Origin: DASWJZ01 sp963805325
Lineage (GTDB): Bacteria > Pseudomonadota > Alphaproteobacteria > Rhizobiales > Afifellaceae
NCBI GenBank assembly: GCA_963805325.1
Contig: CAWDTS010000009.1
Location: 558,001-622,000 of the forward strand
Direction of reading: 5' to 3'
DNA: 64,000 nt
The notes below the pieces were generated by a model. That model searched no databases and was not told the DNA's origin. It saw only the letters and a program-made list of their open reading frames with translations. The translations under genes were made by a program, and so were the position numbers. How positions within the stretch are numbered: the stretch's first letter is position 1; each line of letters begins with the position of its first letter. This document shows positions 51,450 to 58,809 of this stretch, piece by piece.

Positions 51450-52033
51450 GCTTAGGTCTAGTAGGTTTTCCCAGCCGGATACCGAGTGTCACCACTCTGG
51501 CGGTTCCCCTTTAAATCCGACTCAGCTACGTTTCCGTAAAACTGGACTAGATTGCCACTTAGTCCGCACTATAATTCTTGGTTCATGTCCATAACCGAAC
51601 AGCCTAGGGGCTTTCCCCGACAGCCTTTAACCGTACCTTAGCCTCTTTTGCAGTTCAGATTTCATACAGTTACAGCATCTCCACTTCATTGGCCATCTGA
51701 AGTTGGAAGATGTTCACATGACTGTAATCCCCTCAGGACCACTCAAGGCAGGCTACGCTGCCCACATAGACGTTACTCCATGTGAAGCAGGTTCATACCC
51801 CATTTCATAAGAGACTCTGGCTCAGATTCTCTTACAAGAATGGGCCTCCGCGGAAGCAGGGTCAACGCCCACATGCCTTTGTGGATCGCCCTGCAACCTT
51901 AACTCCCAGCATCGACCCAAGGCTGGGCGCCTCAAGCCAACACAAGGAACTTCATCGATGTGCCCTTCGGCGGATTTTTAGGCCCGCCTTCAGGTACGGA
52001 GGGCCGACTAGGATACTGCACCATTCCTTCTGT
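51450..52033 (-). ncRNA. ole: OLE RNA (ornate, large, extremophilic RNA)
   Basis: About 585-nt non-coding segment between ispA and oapA. The minus strand begins with GGTGCAGTATCCTAGTCGG and ends near CCCAGCCGGGAAAACC-like sequence (read through to CTAGACCTAAGCC), with many internal pairings visible: CCCAGC/GCTGGG, GGCGG/CCGCC, TAAGAGA/TCTCTTA closed by CCCAT/ATGGG, and ACTTCA/TGAAGT. GC content exceeds that of the neighbouring genes and no frame is coding. Length, position in the ispA-OLE-oapA-dxs order and structure match OLE RNA, known from extremophilic and anaerobic Firmicutes and linked in B. halodurans to cold, alcohol and magnesium stress. End points are approximate. Confidence 0.88.
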
Positions 52034-52039
52034 AATCCT

Positions 52040-52068
52040 AATATATCATACTCACTATTGTTCCACAA
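52040..52068 (-). promoter_or_regulatory. sigma-A-like promoter for OLE RNA
   Basis: On the minus strand TTGTGG (-35, 52,063-52,068) and TATATT (-10, 52,040-52,045) are separated by exactly 17 bases, placing transcription start near 52,033, just before the conserved 5' end of OLE RNA. It lies within 45 bases after the ispA stop. The -35 match is weak, the -10 good. Confidence 0.6.
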
Positions 52069-52082
52069 TGAATAATGATTGT

Positions 52083-52964
52083 TCAGCGATCCCTCGAGCT
52101 CAAGTAGTGAATCAGTTCAGAAAGAATGGTGCCATCTACTCCTGCGGATCGAAGAGCGTTTTGAGCTGATTCAACATAATTTGCTTTCTGCTGAATGGCA
52201 CCATCAAGGCCGAGAAGTTTAGGGTACGTACTTTTCAAATTATATTCGTCACTGCCTGTAGGTTTACCTAGTACATCAGCATCTCCAGTCACATCGAGGA
52301 TATCATCCTGAATTTGGAAGATGAGCCCCAGGGCATCCCCCATCACTTTCATTTGATCCTTGCTTTCCTCTGATGCATTTCCTAGATAAGCACCGGCTAA
52401 AATAGCAAACCTGATCAGTTTTCCAGTTTTATTCTTATGAATCGTTTCAAGTTCGTGGAGGGGAATATGCCGATCCTCACTCTGCATGTCGTGCATTTGC
52501 CCTGCCACCATACCCCGAGCTCCACTGGCGGAAGCAAGCTCGCGAAGGAGATAAACTTTTTCTCCATCTTCCAAATTCGGATCCTCAGATATTACCTGAA
52601 AGCTTAAAGTTAGAAGCGCATCTCCCGCCAATGTTGCCGTCGCTTCATCAAACTGAATATGATTCGTGGGTTTTCCACGTCTTAAATCGTCATTATCCAT
52701 GGACGGCAAATCATCATGAATAAGAGAATAAGTATGAATCATTTCTAATGCACAGGCTGCCGCAAGCGTTCGCTTTTCCTCCGCCCCAAAAGCTTCTGCT
52801 GTGGAAATCAGAAGAATCGGACGAAGCCTCTTTCCTCCTGCTTCGATGGAATAAAGCATAGCATCCTGTAATCGTCCAGGATCAGTATATTCATACACAT
52901 ACTGAATTAATTTATCGTTGATATAGAGCTTTTGTTGAGAGAAATAATCCGGTAATGACTCCAC
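52083..52964 (-). CDS. ispA: farnesyl/geranyl diphosphate synthase
   Basis: Polyprenyl synthetase of 293 aa, intact, making C10-C15 isoprenoid diphosphates. First Asp-rich motif HDDLPSMDNDDLRRGKPTNH, second Asp-rich motif QIQDDILDVTGDADVLGKPT, plus GGKRLRPILL at about residues 43-52. GTG start overlaps the xseB stop (TAGTG). Follows xseB as in Bacillus. Confidence 0.95.
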   Translation of the reverse strand: MESLPDYFSQQKLYINDKLIQYVYEYTDPGRLQDAMLYSIEAGGKRLRPILLISTAEAFGAEEKRTLAAACALEMIHTYSLIHDDLPSMDNDDLRRGKPTNHIQFDEATATLAGDALLTLSFQVISEDPNLEDGEKVYLLRELASASGARGMVAGQMHDMQSEDRHIPLHELETIHKNKTGKLIRFAILAGAYLGNASEESKDQMKVMGDALGLIFQIQDDILDVTGDADVLGKPTGSDEYNLKSTYPKLLGLDGAIQQKANYVESAQNALRSAGVDGTILSELIHYLSSRDR

Positions 52965-53206
52965 TATTCTTCCTCCTGGACACTAAAAGGTTCAAATTCA
53001 CCATGTTCATTCATAATTTTTTGCATTTGACCTTCTACATGGACAAGCTTTTCATTACAAATCTTTGAAAGCTTCATCCCTTCCTGGTAATACTGAATTG
53101 CTTTCTCCAACGGTACGTCTCCTGCTTCAAGCTTTTCAACCAATTCTTCCAAGTTTTTCATTGCTTCTTCAAAGCTTACTTCTTCTTTACTCTCCGCCAT
53201 ATTCAT
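52964..53206 (-). CDS. xseB: exodeoxyribonuclease VII small subunit
   Basis: About 78-80 aa: SFEEAMKNLEELVEKLEAGD and VPLEKAIQYYQEGMKLSKIC are the conserved XseB helical hairpin. A GAGGAGG site favours the internal ATG at 53,200 (MAESKEE). Overlaps the 3' end of xseA by about 20 bases and the ispA start by one. Forms ExoVII with XseA. Confidence 0.95.
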   Translation of the reverse strand: MNMAESKEEVSFEEAMKNLEELVEKLEAGDVPLEKAIQYYQEGMKLSKICNEKLVHVEGQMQKIMNEHGEFEPFSVQEEE

Positions 53207-54542
53207 CCTCCTCTATTTCCTCAACTCGGCAGTGCAAACGGCCATTATGCATTTTCAATGAGAGGGGCGACCCTTTATGGACCTTTTTAGCGTCTTTAAT
53301 TACATTACCATTCTCCGAAAATGGAATGGCGTAGCCCCTTTTCATAATATCTAATGGATTTAACAGAGTAAGTTTATCTAAACTGAATCGAAATCTTTCT
53401 TGCTTTCTCTCAAGCTGATGCTGAAAATTTAAGTGAAGCTGTTTTGTATTGCTCTGTAGCTGGGTTTTATTTTCTTTCACTTGTGCTTCCGGGTGCTTCT
53501 GCATTAGCCTTTTTTGCAACTGAATCAGCTGATCCTCTTTATAGCGATAAAGAGTCTTCATTTGTTTAGACAGCTGCTCGAGCGTCCTATCCAAATCCTG
53601 TTCTTTTTGCTGCAATAATTGAACTGGATATTTAAAAGCATAGGATTTCCTCAAACGAGTAAGATGCTGTTCGGCATCCGATTTCCTAGCATCCATAGCT
53701 CTTTGCAGCCGGGCATTAAAAGACTGAATTTTTTCAGCTAACTCTACAATTGAAGGAACGGCCAATTCCCCAGCACCTGTAGGGGTTGCTGCTCGTACAT
53801 CAGAAACGAAATCGCTTATGGTAGTATCAGTTTCATGTCCTACAGCTGAAATAATCGGTATATTCGACTGGAAGATACTCCTTGCCACTCTCTCCTCATT
53901 AAACCCCCAAAGATCTTCAATAGATCCACCACCTCTTCCAACAATTAACAAATCACAATCTAATTGTTCGTTTGCATATTGTATGGCTTTGGATACTGAC
54001 TGAGCTGTCCGCTCTCCCTGAACAAGTACGGGAAGAATCGTAAGAGGAACAATCGGATACCTTCGGGAAATGGTGGTAATAATATCCCGAACAGCAGCTC
54101 CAGTTGGAGAAGTAATGACCCCAATGTGCTTCGGGTAAGGAGGGATAGTCTTCTTATGTTCCAGCTTGAATAAACCTTCTTTCTCAAGCTTTTCTTTCAA
54201 TTGTTCAAAAGCAAGGTGCAAATCTCCAATTCCATCAGGCTGCATTTCCTGTATGTAGAGCTGATATTGACCCATCGGTTCATAAACATTAATTTCTCCA
54301 CGGATTAATACATTCATTCCGTTTTCCGGTCTGAACTTCAGACTTTTATTATTACCAGCAAACATAACGGATTGAATACGTGCTCCGCTGTCTTTCAATG
54401 ACATATACATATGCCCCCGGCTGTGGTGCTTAAAGTTCGAGATTTCCCCTCTAAGCCAGACTTCTTTTAAATGAGGATCACCTGATAGTTTTCTTTTTAT
54501 ATACTTAGTTAACGCTGTTACCGTTAAATATCGATCATTCAC
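53187..54542 (-). CDS. xseA: exodeoxyribonuclease VII large subunit
   Basis: Intact, 451 aa. N-terminal OB-fold (EVWLRGEISNFKHHSRGHMY), catalytic core with GVITSPTGAAVRDIITTISR, IVGRGGGSIEDLWGFNEERV and VGHETDTTISDFVSDVRAAT, then a long coiled-coil and C-terminal NPLDIMKRGYAIPFSENGNV. GTG start with AAGGAGA eight bases upstream. Single-strand-specific exonuclease with XseB. Confidence 0.96.
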   Translation of the reverse strand: MNDRYLTVTALTKYIKRKLSGDPHLKEVWLRGEISNFKHHSRGHMYMSLKDSGARIQSVMFAGNNKSLKFRPENGMNVLIRGEINVYEPMGQYQLYIQEMQPDGIGDLHLAFEQLKEKLEKEGLFKLEHKKTIPPYPKHIGVITSPTGAAVRDIITTISRRYPIVPLTILPVLVQGERTAQSVSKAIQYANEQLDCDLLIVGRGGGSIEDLWGFNEERVARSIFQSNIPIISAVGHETDTTISDFVSDVRAATPTGAGELAVPSIVELAEKIQSFNARLQRAMDARKSDAEQHLTRLRKSYAFKYPVQLLQQKEQDLDRTLEQLSKQMKTLYRYKEDQLIQLQKRLMQKHPEAQVKENKTQLQSNTKQLHLNFQHQLERKQERFRFSLDKLTLLNPLDIMKRGYAIPFSENGNVIKDAKKVHKGSPLSLKMHNGRLHCRVEEIEEDEYGGE

Positions 54543-54571
54543 AATAAAATCTCCTTATTTTCGATAACCGT

Positions 54572-54619
54572 TTATCTTTTCAAAAGTATAAGCTTGCAAT
54601 CAAGCAAAGCTGCAATCAC
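54572..54619 (-). pseudogene. 15-codon frame in the folD position; possible folD remnant
   Basis: A strong AGGAGG site precedes GTG at 54,619, which opens a short frame reading VIAALLDCKLILLKR and then stops. In Bacillus the order is nusB-folD-xseA, and FolD proteins begin with a similar x-A-x-x-L-D-G-K-x-I pattern. The rest of folD is absent from the 109-bp nusB-xseA gap. A decayed folD 5' end or a leader peptide are both possible. Confidence 0.35.
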
Positions 54620-54651
54620 TAACTTTCCTCCTCTCATATAACCAAAGGAGG

Positions 54652-55029
54652 TTAAACCATTTTAGATAAAACCCCGTTAACAAATTTACCGGATTCCTCT
54701 TCCCCAAAGGTCTTAGCCAATTCTACCGCTTCATTAATAGCAACTTGAGAAGGAACATCGTCGGCGAATTTTATTTCATATGCAGCCATACGTAAGGCTG
54801 TTTTTTCTACTTTCGGCAAACGGGAAAAGCTCCAGTTAACCAAATGACTGCCAATCCACTCGTCTAATTCTTCCTGGCGGCTTGTTACTCCATGCACGAG
54901 CTGCTCAAGAAAAGCATCGTGTACAGAATCTTCCACTACATGCTCGATCGCCTCTTCTACATCAATTTCGCTGTTGTCTATTTGAAATAAAGCTTGAAAA
55001 GCTTTCTCACGTGCTAATCGTCGTTTCAT
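54652..55029 (-). CDS. nusB: transcription antitermination factor NusB
   Basis: 125 aa, intact, all-helical NusB: MKRRLAREKAFQALFQIDNS, then LEQLVHGVTSRQEELDEWIG, WSFSRLPKVEKTALRMAAYE and VPSQVAINEAVELAKTFGEE with ESGKFVNGVLSKMV. Binds boxA RNA with NusE for rRNA antitermination. Ribosome site AAAAGGAG. Confidence 0.96.
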   Translation of the reverse strand: MKRRLAREKAFQALFQIDNSEIDVEEAIEHVVEDSVHDAFLEQLVHGVTSRQEELDEWIGSHLVNWSFSRLPKVEKTALRMAAYEIKFADDVPSQVAINEAVELAKTFGEEESGKFVNGVLSKMV

Positions 55030-55346
55030 ATCTTATTCTCCTTTTCGTTCATATCCTTTTAGAATAATAACATTTTACTTGATGAAAAGCTATGACACTT
55101 CCTTAATCCTTTTCTTTTCATCTTCTGCAGACCCAAAAGGAGTCAAGCATGTCCACTGCGCTGCAACTATAGCCAGAGCGCCACTGGATCCTCAGCATCG
55201 CCAAGCTAATCAAGGTCAAAAGGATGCCCAAACAGGATCTGGTTTGGGGGACATGAAGCGAGATCTGGTTACTTCCATAATGTTAAACCTCACATTGACG
55301 GAATAACAAAGAAAGACCAGAAGGGATTACCCCGCTGGCCTGAATT
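55030..55346. other. intergenic region between yqhY and nusB
   Basis: About 317 bases. A plus-strand 75-codon frame (55,079-55,306) has no ribosome site and no recognisable family, and a second short plus-strand frame ends at 55,349 by overlapping the yqhY stop. I do not call a gene. The main structured element is the stem-loop listed separately. Confidence 0.5.
55227..55248 (-). terminator. stem-loop between yqhY and nusB
   Basis: CCCAAAC at 55,227-55,233 pairs perfectly with GTTTGGG at 55,242-55,248 around an 8-base loop. On the minus strand it is followed shortly by TTTTGACC. It could be a partial terminator or attenuator upstream of the nusB operon section. Confidence 0.4.
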
Positions 55347-55472
55347 TTAAAGCTCTTCGCTCTCAAACTCTTCTTCTCTTACTTCCATTTGAACCCCGAC
55401 AATATGAACATTGATTTCTTTAATTTCTAATGCTGTCATGTTCTTCAGGGCTTGCCTTGTATTATCTTGAAC
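55347..55472 (-). CDS. yqhY: Asp23/YqhY family protein, C-terminal part only
   Basis: The last about 41 codons (VQDNTRQALKNMTALEIKEI then NVHIVGVQMEV and an acidic tail) match the end of Asp23/Gls24-family proteins, and yqhY is the gene upstream of nusB in Bacillus. The 5' part is cut off by joint 2. Confidence 0.82.
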   Translation of the reverse strand, partial: VQDNTRQALKNMTALEIKEINVHIVGVQMEVREEEFESEEL

Positions 55473-55476
55473 CCGG
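55466..55476. other. joint 2 between AT-rich Bacillaceae and GC-rich actinobacterial DNA
   Basis: Composition changes abruptly at ATTATCTTGA/ACCCGGGGCG. On one side yqhY lacks its 5' part; on the other an S9-peptidase gene lacks its 3' part. No mobile element or repeat marks the boundary. Confidence 0.85.
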
Positions 55477-55856
55477 GGCGTCGATGGACCGGGGTGCGGC
55501 ATCGCTGACGAGTTCGGCGACGTACAGGCGCCCCGCGAGGGTGAAGGCCGCGATCGTGGCCGCTCTGTCGGTGGCGTAGCCGACGATGCCGCCCGCCTGC
55601 TCCGGCTGCGCTCGCGGCGGGCGCGCTCCTCCGGCGGGACGTCCTCGTCGGCGGCGTCGAGCGCGAGCGGGTCGGCGACCAGGCGTTCCGCGCCCGTCGC
55701 GAGGTCGAGCGACCAGAGGCACGTGACCGGGTCGGTGCCGCCTCGGCTGCGCAGGAAGACGACCCGGTCGCCGTCCGGGGAGAGAGTCAGGCTGCGTGGG
55801 GCGCCGAGAGTGAAGCGGCGGGTGCGGGCCTGGCGACGCGGAAAACTGTCGGTCAC
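55473..55856 (-). CDS. S9 (prolyl oligopeptidase/DPP4-like) peptidase, N-terminal part only, one frameshift
   Basis: GTG start, then FPRRQARTRRFTLGAPRSLT, LSPDGDRVVFLRSRGGTDPV (first beta-propeller blade), LWSLDLATGAERLVADPLAL and, after a frame change near 55,610, GGIVGYATDRAATIAAFTLA and GRLYVAELVSD. Typical of actinobacterial S9B/C enzymes with an N-terminal propeller. The catalytic domain is missing because the gene is cut by joint 2. Confidence 0.8.
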
Positions 55857-55920
55857 CCGTGGCAGTCTGCCGGTAGGAGGTGAGCGCTGGGGCCTGCGGG
55901 CGGGATCCGCCCGCAGGGCG

Positions 55921-57072
55921 TCAATTCACGCAGGGCACCCCGCCCGCGGTGATCGCGGGGGTGGGGGTCGGGTTCGCCGTGGGTCCGATGGCCGCGGTGG
56001 GGGAGGAGGATGCGGTGCTCGTCAGGGGCCCGCCCGCGAACTGCTCGGTCACGAAGGAGCGCACGGCCTGCGGATCCACTTGGACGGCCACGCCGTCAAC
56101 CGGCGTAGGGAGGTCGGGTCGTCCGGTCGGGATGGTGTGGAAAGTGATGTCGGCGCCCGCGAGGCGGCCGACCTGGGACACGGCCTGTTGGAGATCCCAG
56201 CCCTTGTCGATCACGACGTGGCGCGTCACCACCGAGAGGAGCTGCGACAACGTCTCCGGGTCGGTGAGGATCCCTTCGCTCTCCACCCGCTGGGCGAGCC
56301 CGGCGATGAACGCCTGTTGGCGGGCGATCCGGTCGAAGTCGCCGCCGTCGAGACCGTGGCGCTGCCGGACGAACGCCAGCGCCACGGGTCCGGTCACGGT
56401 CTGGTACCCCGCGGGCAGGTCGACGCCGGAGTAGTCGTCGTGCACCGGCTTGTTGAGGCACACCGGCACACCGCCGAGCGCTTCGGTCAGCTCGACGAAT
56501 CCGGCCAGGTTGATCTCGGCGTAGTGGTCGATCTGCACACCGGTGAATGACTCGACCGTCGCGATCAACGCCGTGCGGCCCGCCTCCCGCCCCTGGCGGT
56601 CCAGGTCGGCCCCGGTCACGCCGTGGGCGGTCAGCTGCTTCTCGGCGGCGGAGAGGCCCCGCCCATATGCGGAGTTGATCTTATGCTTGCCGCTGCCGTC
56701 AGCCAGCGTCACGAACGAGTCGCGCGGGATGGAGATCGCGACGGCGGGCTCGCTGGGGAGCGCGGGCACGCGCAGCAGGATGATCGTGTCGGTGTGCAGC
56801 TGACCTTCGTCCGGGCCCGCGTGCAGCGCGTCGAGCAGGGCGGGCGGGAGCGGGTTGCCGTCGGCGTCCGTGCGGGCGTCGAGGCCGACCAGGAGCGCGG
56901 TGAAGGCCTGTCCGAGCAACATGGGATGGGGGGCGAGCGCGTCGCTGGTGACGATGTTCGTGCTCACCTGCTTCTGAACCGTCCACGCTGCTCCGGTGGC
57001 CACCAGCGCCCCCACCGACAGCAACGCCACCAGCCCGCGAACGCCTCCCCGTGCGAGGGTGGAAATCTGCAT
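55921..57072 (-). CDS. LytR-CpsA-Psr (LCP) family cell-wall ligase
   Basis: Intact 383-aa protein anchored by one N-terminal helix (GGVRGLVALLSVGALVATGA). LCP motifs: ALLVGLDARTDADGNPLPPA, HTDTIILLRVP, AVAISIPRDSFVTLADGSGK, GGVPVCLNKPVHDDYSGVDL and VALAFVRQRHGLDGGDFDRI with the catalytic Arg/Asp set. A Pro/Thr-rich tail ends GGVPCVN. Such enzymes attach teichoic acids or arabinogalactan to peptidoglycan. ATG at 57,072. Confidence 0.93.
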   Translation of the reverse strand: MQISTLARGGVRGLVALLSVGALVATGAAWTVQKQVSTNIVTSDALAPHPMLLGQAFTALLVGLDARTDADGNPLPPALLDALHAGPDEGQLHTDTIILLRVPALPSEPAVAISIPRDSFVTLADGSGKHKINSAYGRGLSAAEKQLTAHGVTGADLDRQGREAGRTALIATVESFTGVQIDHYAEINLAGFVELTEALGGVPVCLNKPVHDDYSGVDLPAGYQTVTGPVALAFVRQRHGLDGGDFDRIARQQAFIAGLAQRVESEGILTDPETLSQLLSVVTRHVVIDKGWDLQQAVSQVGRLAGADITFHTIPTGRPDLPTPVDGVAVQVDPQAVRSFVTEQFAGGPLTSTASSSPTAAIGPTANPTPTPAITAGGVPCVN

Positions 57073-57175
57073 CGGGTTCTCCCGGAACGCGGTGGTTGTG
57101 CCGCGCCGCGTACGGCCGGGCTGCGCTAACAGTAAGTGCCCGGACGACGCTTCGCAGCACGTCAGGAAGGTAGCG

Positions 57176-58180
57176 GTGATCATTGACGAGGCGCGGGCCG
57201 TCGCCGCCGCGTGGGTAGCGCGCCACGCGGCGCCCGATCCAGGGTTCCGCGGTGCTTTCCTCACCGGCTCAGCCACCGCGCTGTCGGGACGCGCGGCCCT
57301 TCCCTCGACATCCGATGTCGACATCACGGTGGTCGTGGCGGACCACCGAGATCCGACTGCTGCAGGCAAACGGCTGGTCGACGGGGTGTTGCTCGACGTG
57401 AGCTACCGCGCCGAGCTCGCGCTCGCCGATCCGGCGCAGGTGGCGGCGTCCTTCGTCTACGCGCCCAGCTTTCGGGGCGGTCACGTGCTCGCCGACCCGA
57501 CCGGCCGCCTCGCCCGGCTGGAGGCGGCGATCGCGCCGGGCTTCGCCTCCGAAGCCGCGACCCGACGGCGCACCGACGACGTCCGGAAGCGGATCCGGAC
57601 GCGGCTCGCGGCGCTCGACTTCGCCGCGTCGTGGGCCGATCTCGTCATGAGGTGGACGTTCCCGACGAGCCTCACCGCGGTGGTGGCGCTCGTCGCGGCC
57701 CTGCGCCCGCCGACCGTACGGCTGCGCTACCTCCGCGCCCGCGAGGTGCTTGCGCCTCCCGAGCACGAGCGGCTGCTCGCGACGCTGGGCTGCGCGGGGT
57801 GCGACGCCCCGATGGTTGCGCGCCACCTCGACGGGGTGGCGGAGCGTTTCGACGAGGCCGCCGCGGTCCTCGACAGGACGGGGTCTGTTCCCACGTTCCC
57901 CTTCGCGGCCGACCTCACGCCCGACGCGCGCCCGGTCGCGATCGACGGCAGCCGGGCGTTGGTGGACGGCGGCGCTCACCGCGAGGCGGTCTTCTGGATC
58001 ACCGCGACGGCGGCCCGGTGTCAGAGCGTGCTCTCCGCGGTGGCTCCGGACCTCGCCCGGGCGCGGGAACCGGGCTTTCGGGAGCTCGTCGCCGATCTCA
58101 CCGGCCTACGCACTGTCGGCGACGTACGCGACCGGCGCGACGCCGTGCTCAGCGCCCTGGCCCCTGACGATCGGATCTGA
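57176..58180 (+). CDS. nucleotidyltransferase-domain protein
   Basis: Intact 334-aa protein. N-terminal minimal nucleotidyltransferase motif: AFLTGSATALSGRAALPSTS then DVDITVVVADHR (GS...DxD). Middle: GVLLDVSYRAELALADPAQV; the C-terminal half is helical (RAREVLAPPEHERLLATLGC). Similar to uncharacterised actinobacterial proteins annotated as nucleotidyltransferase domain or aminoglycoside-type. The substrate is unknown. GTG at 57,176 after GGAAGG. Confidence 0.78.
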   Translation: MIIDEARAVAAAWVARHAAPDPGFRGAFLTGSATALSGRAALPSTSDVDITVVVADHRDPTAAGKRLVDGVLLDVSYRAELALADPAQVAASFVYAPSFRGGHVLADPTGRLARLEAAIAPGFASEAATRRRTDDVRKRIRTRLAALDFAASWADLVMRWTFPTSLTAVVALVAALRPPTVRLRYLRAREVLAPPEHERLLATLGCAGCDAPMVARHLDGVAERFDEAAAVLDRTGSVPTFPFAADLTPDARPVAIDGSRALVDGGAHREAVFWITATAARCQSVLSAVAPDLARAREPGFRELVADLTGLRTVGDVRDRRDAVLSALAPDDRI

Positions 58181-58809
58181 TGCGGATGAGGGAGTCACCC
58201 CGGTGGCGAACGGCGTGAAGGTCATCAGCGAGCGTGCGTTCCGCACCAACCGTAGGGGCTGCGGCGTCACCGCTGGGCCTGTGAGGTCGGGCCCGCTGCC
58301 CGCCCGGCCGCCGGACGTGCGACCCGACCTCGCAGGAGTTCTGGTGTCGTCGCAGAAGGCCGAACGGGGCAGGTTCAGGTAGACACGTGGGGCACCCGTT
58401 CGGCCGATCTTGTCCGGCGCAGGGGTGATCGGCAGAAGTGGTGTCCGGGGTGCACATCTGCACGCGTGGCACCACTTCGGCCGATCTTGTCCGGCTAGCC
58501 CAGAGATGATCGATGGTTGTGGTGTCCGGGGTGCACATCTGCACGTGTGGCACCACTTCGGCCGATCTTGTCAGGTCGGGCCGGGAGCAGTGGGCGTTGG
58601 CAAGCCCGGGAGGTCCACCCACTGGGGTCGCTGCGCTACGCTACGATTCCACCCGCGGCGTGATCCAGGCGTCGGCCGGTAGCGGCGGCATCGCACGCCC
58701 GAGTCGAGCCCACCGCCCGCCCAGCCCGACCTCGCGGAACTGTCTGCCGTCCTCACAGGCGTTCAGCCGACCGGCGACGACACCGAACCGTCTGCGAAGT
58801 CGGCGAAAT
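58181..58809. other. 629-bp gene-free region with direct repeats
   Basis: No supportable coding frame. It carries the 81-bp-period repeats listed separately, and its GC content matches block C. A frame from about 58,410 follows the repeats only. Promoters for the flanking genes are not identifiable. Confidence 0.5.
58383..58575. repeat. 81-bp-period direct repeat with internal hairpins
   Basis: Two 56-bp copies (58,439-58,494 and 58,520-58,575) differ at only two positions and start 81 bases apart; a diverged partial copy lies at 58,383-58,418 (GTTCGGCCGATCTTGTCCGG shared). Each full copy contains GTGCA/TGCAC around CATC nested in an outer GTGGTG/CACCAC pairing, so each could form a stem-loop. 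Confidence 0.8.

Noticed and set aside
51450..52033. 23S rRNA fragment, RNase P RNA or group II intron in place of OLE RNA
   Set aside because: No rRNA helices or intron domain V/VI and no intron-encoded protein; the operon position and adjacent OapA fit OLE.
51782..52075. A 97-codon plus-strand frame inside the OLE RNA
   Set aside because: No ribosome site, no family, and it lies antisense to the structured RNA.
55079..55306. Plus-strand 75-codon gene between nusB and yqhY
   Set aside because: No ribosome site or recognisable domain, and it runs against the operon direction.
49311..55472. Horizontal transfer of a Bacillus operon into an actinobacterium
   Set aside because: Both ends fall within genes whose other halves are missing, with no mobility genes or repeats, and with unameliorated composition.
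55347..55856. A fusion of an S9 peptidase N-terminus to an Asp23-type tail
   Set aside because: It spans joint 2 and a frame error; neither domain is complete.
58439..58575. CRISPR array
   Set aside because: Only two full copies, 56-bp units, one 25-bp spacer and no cas genes.
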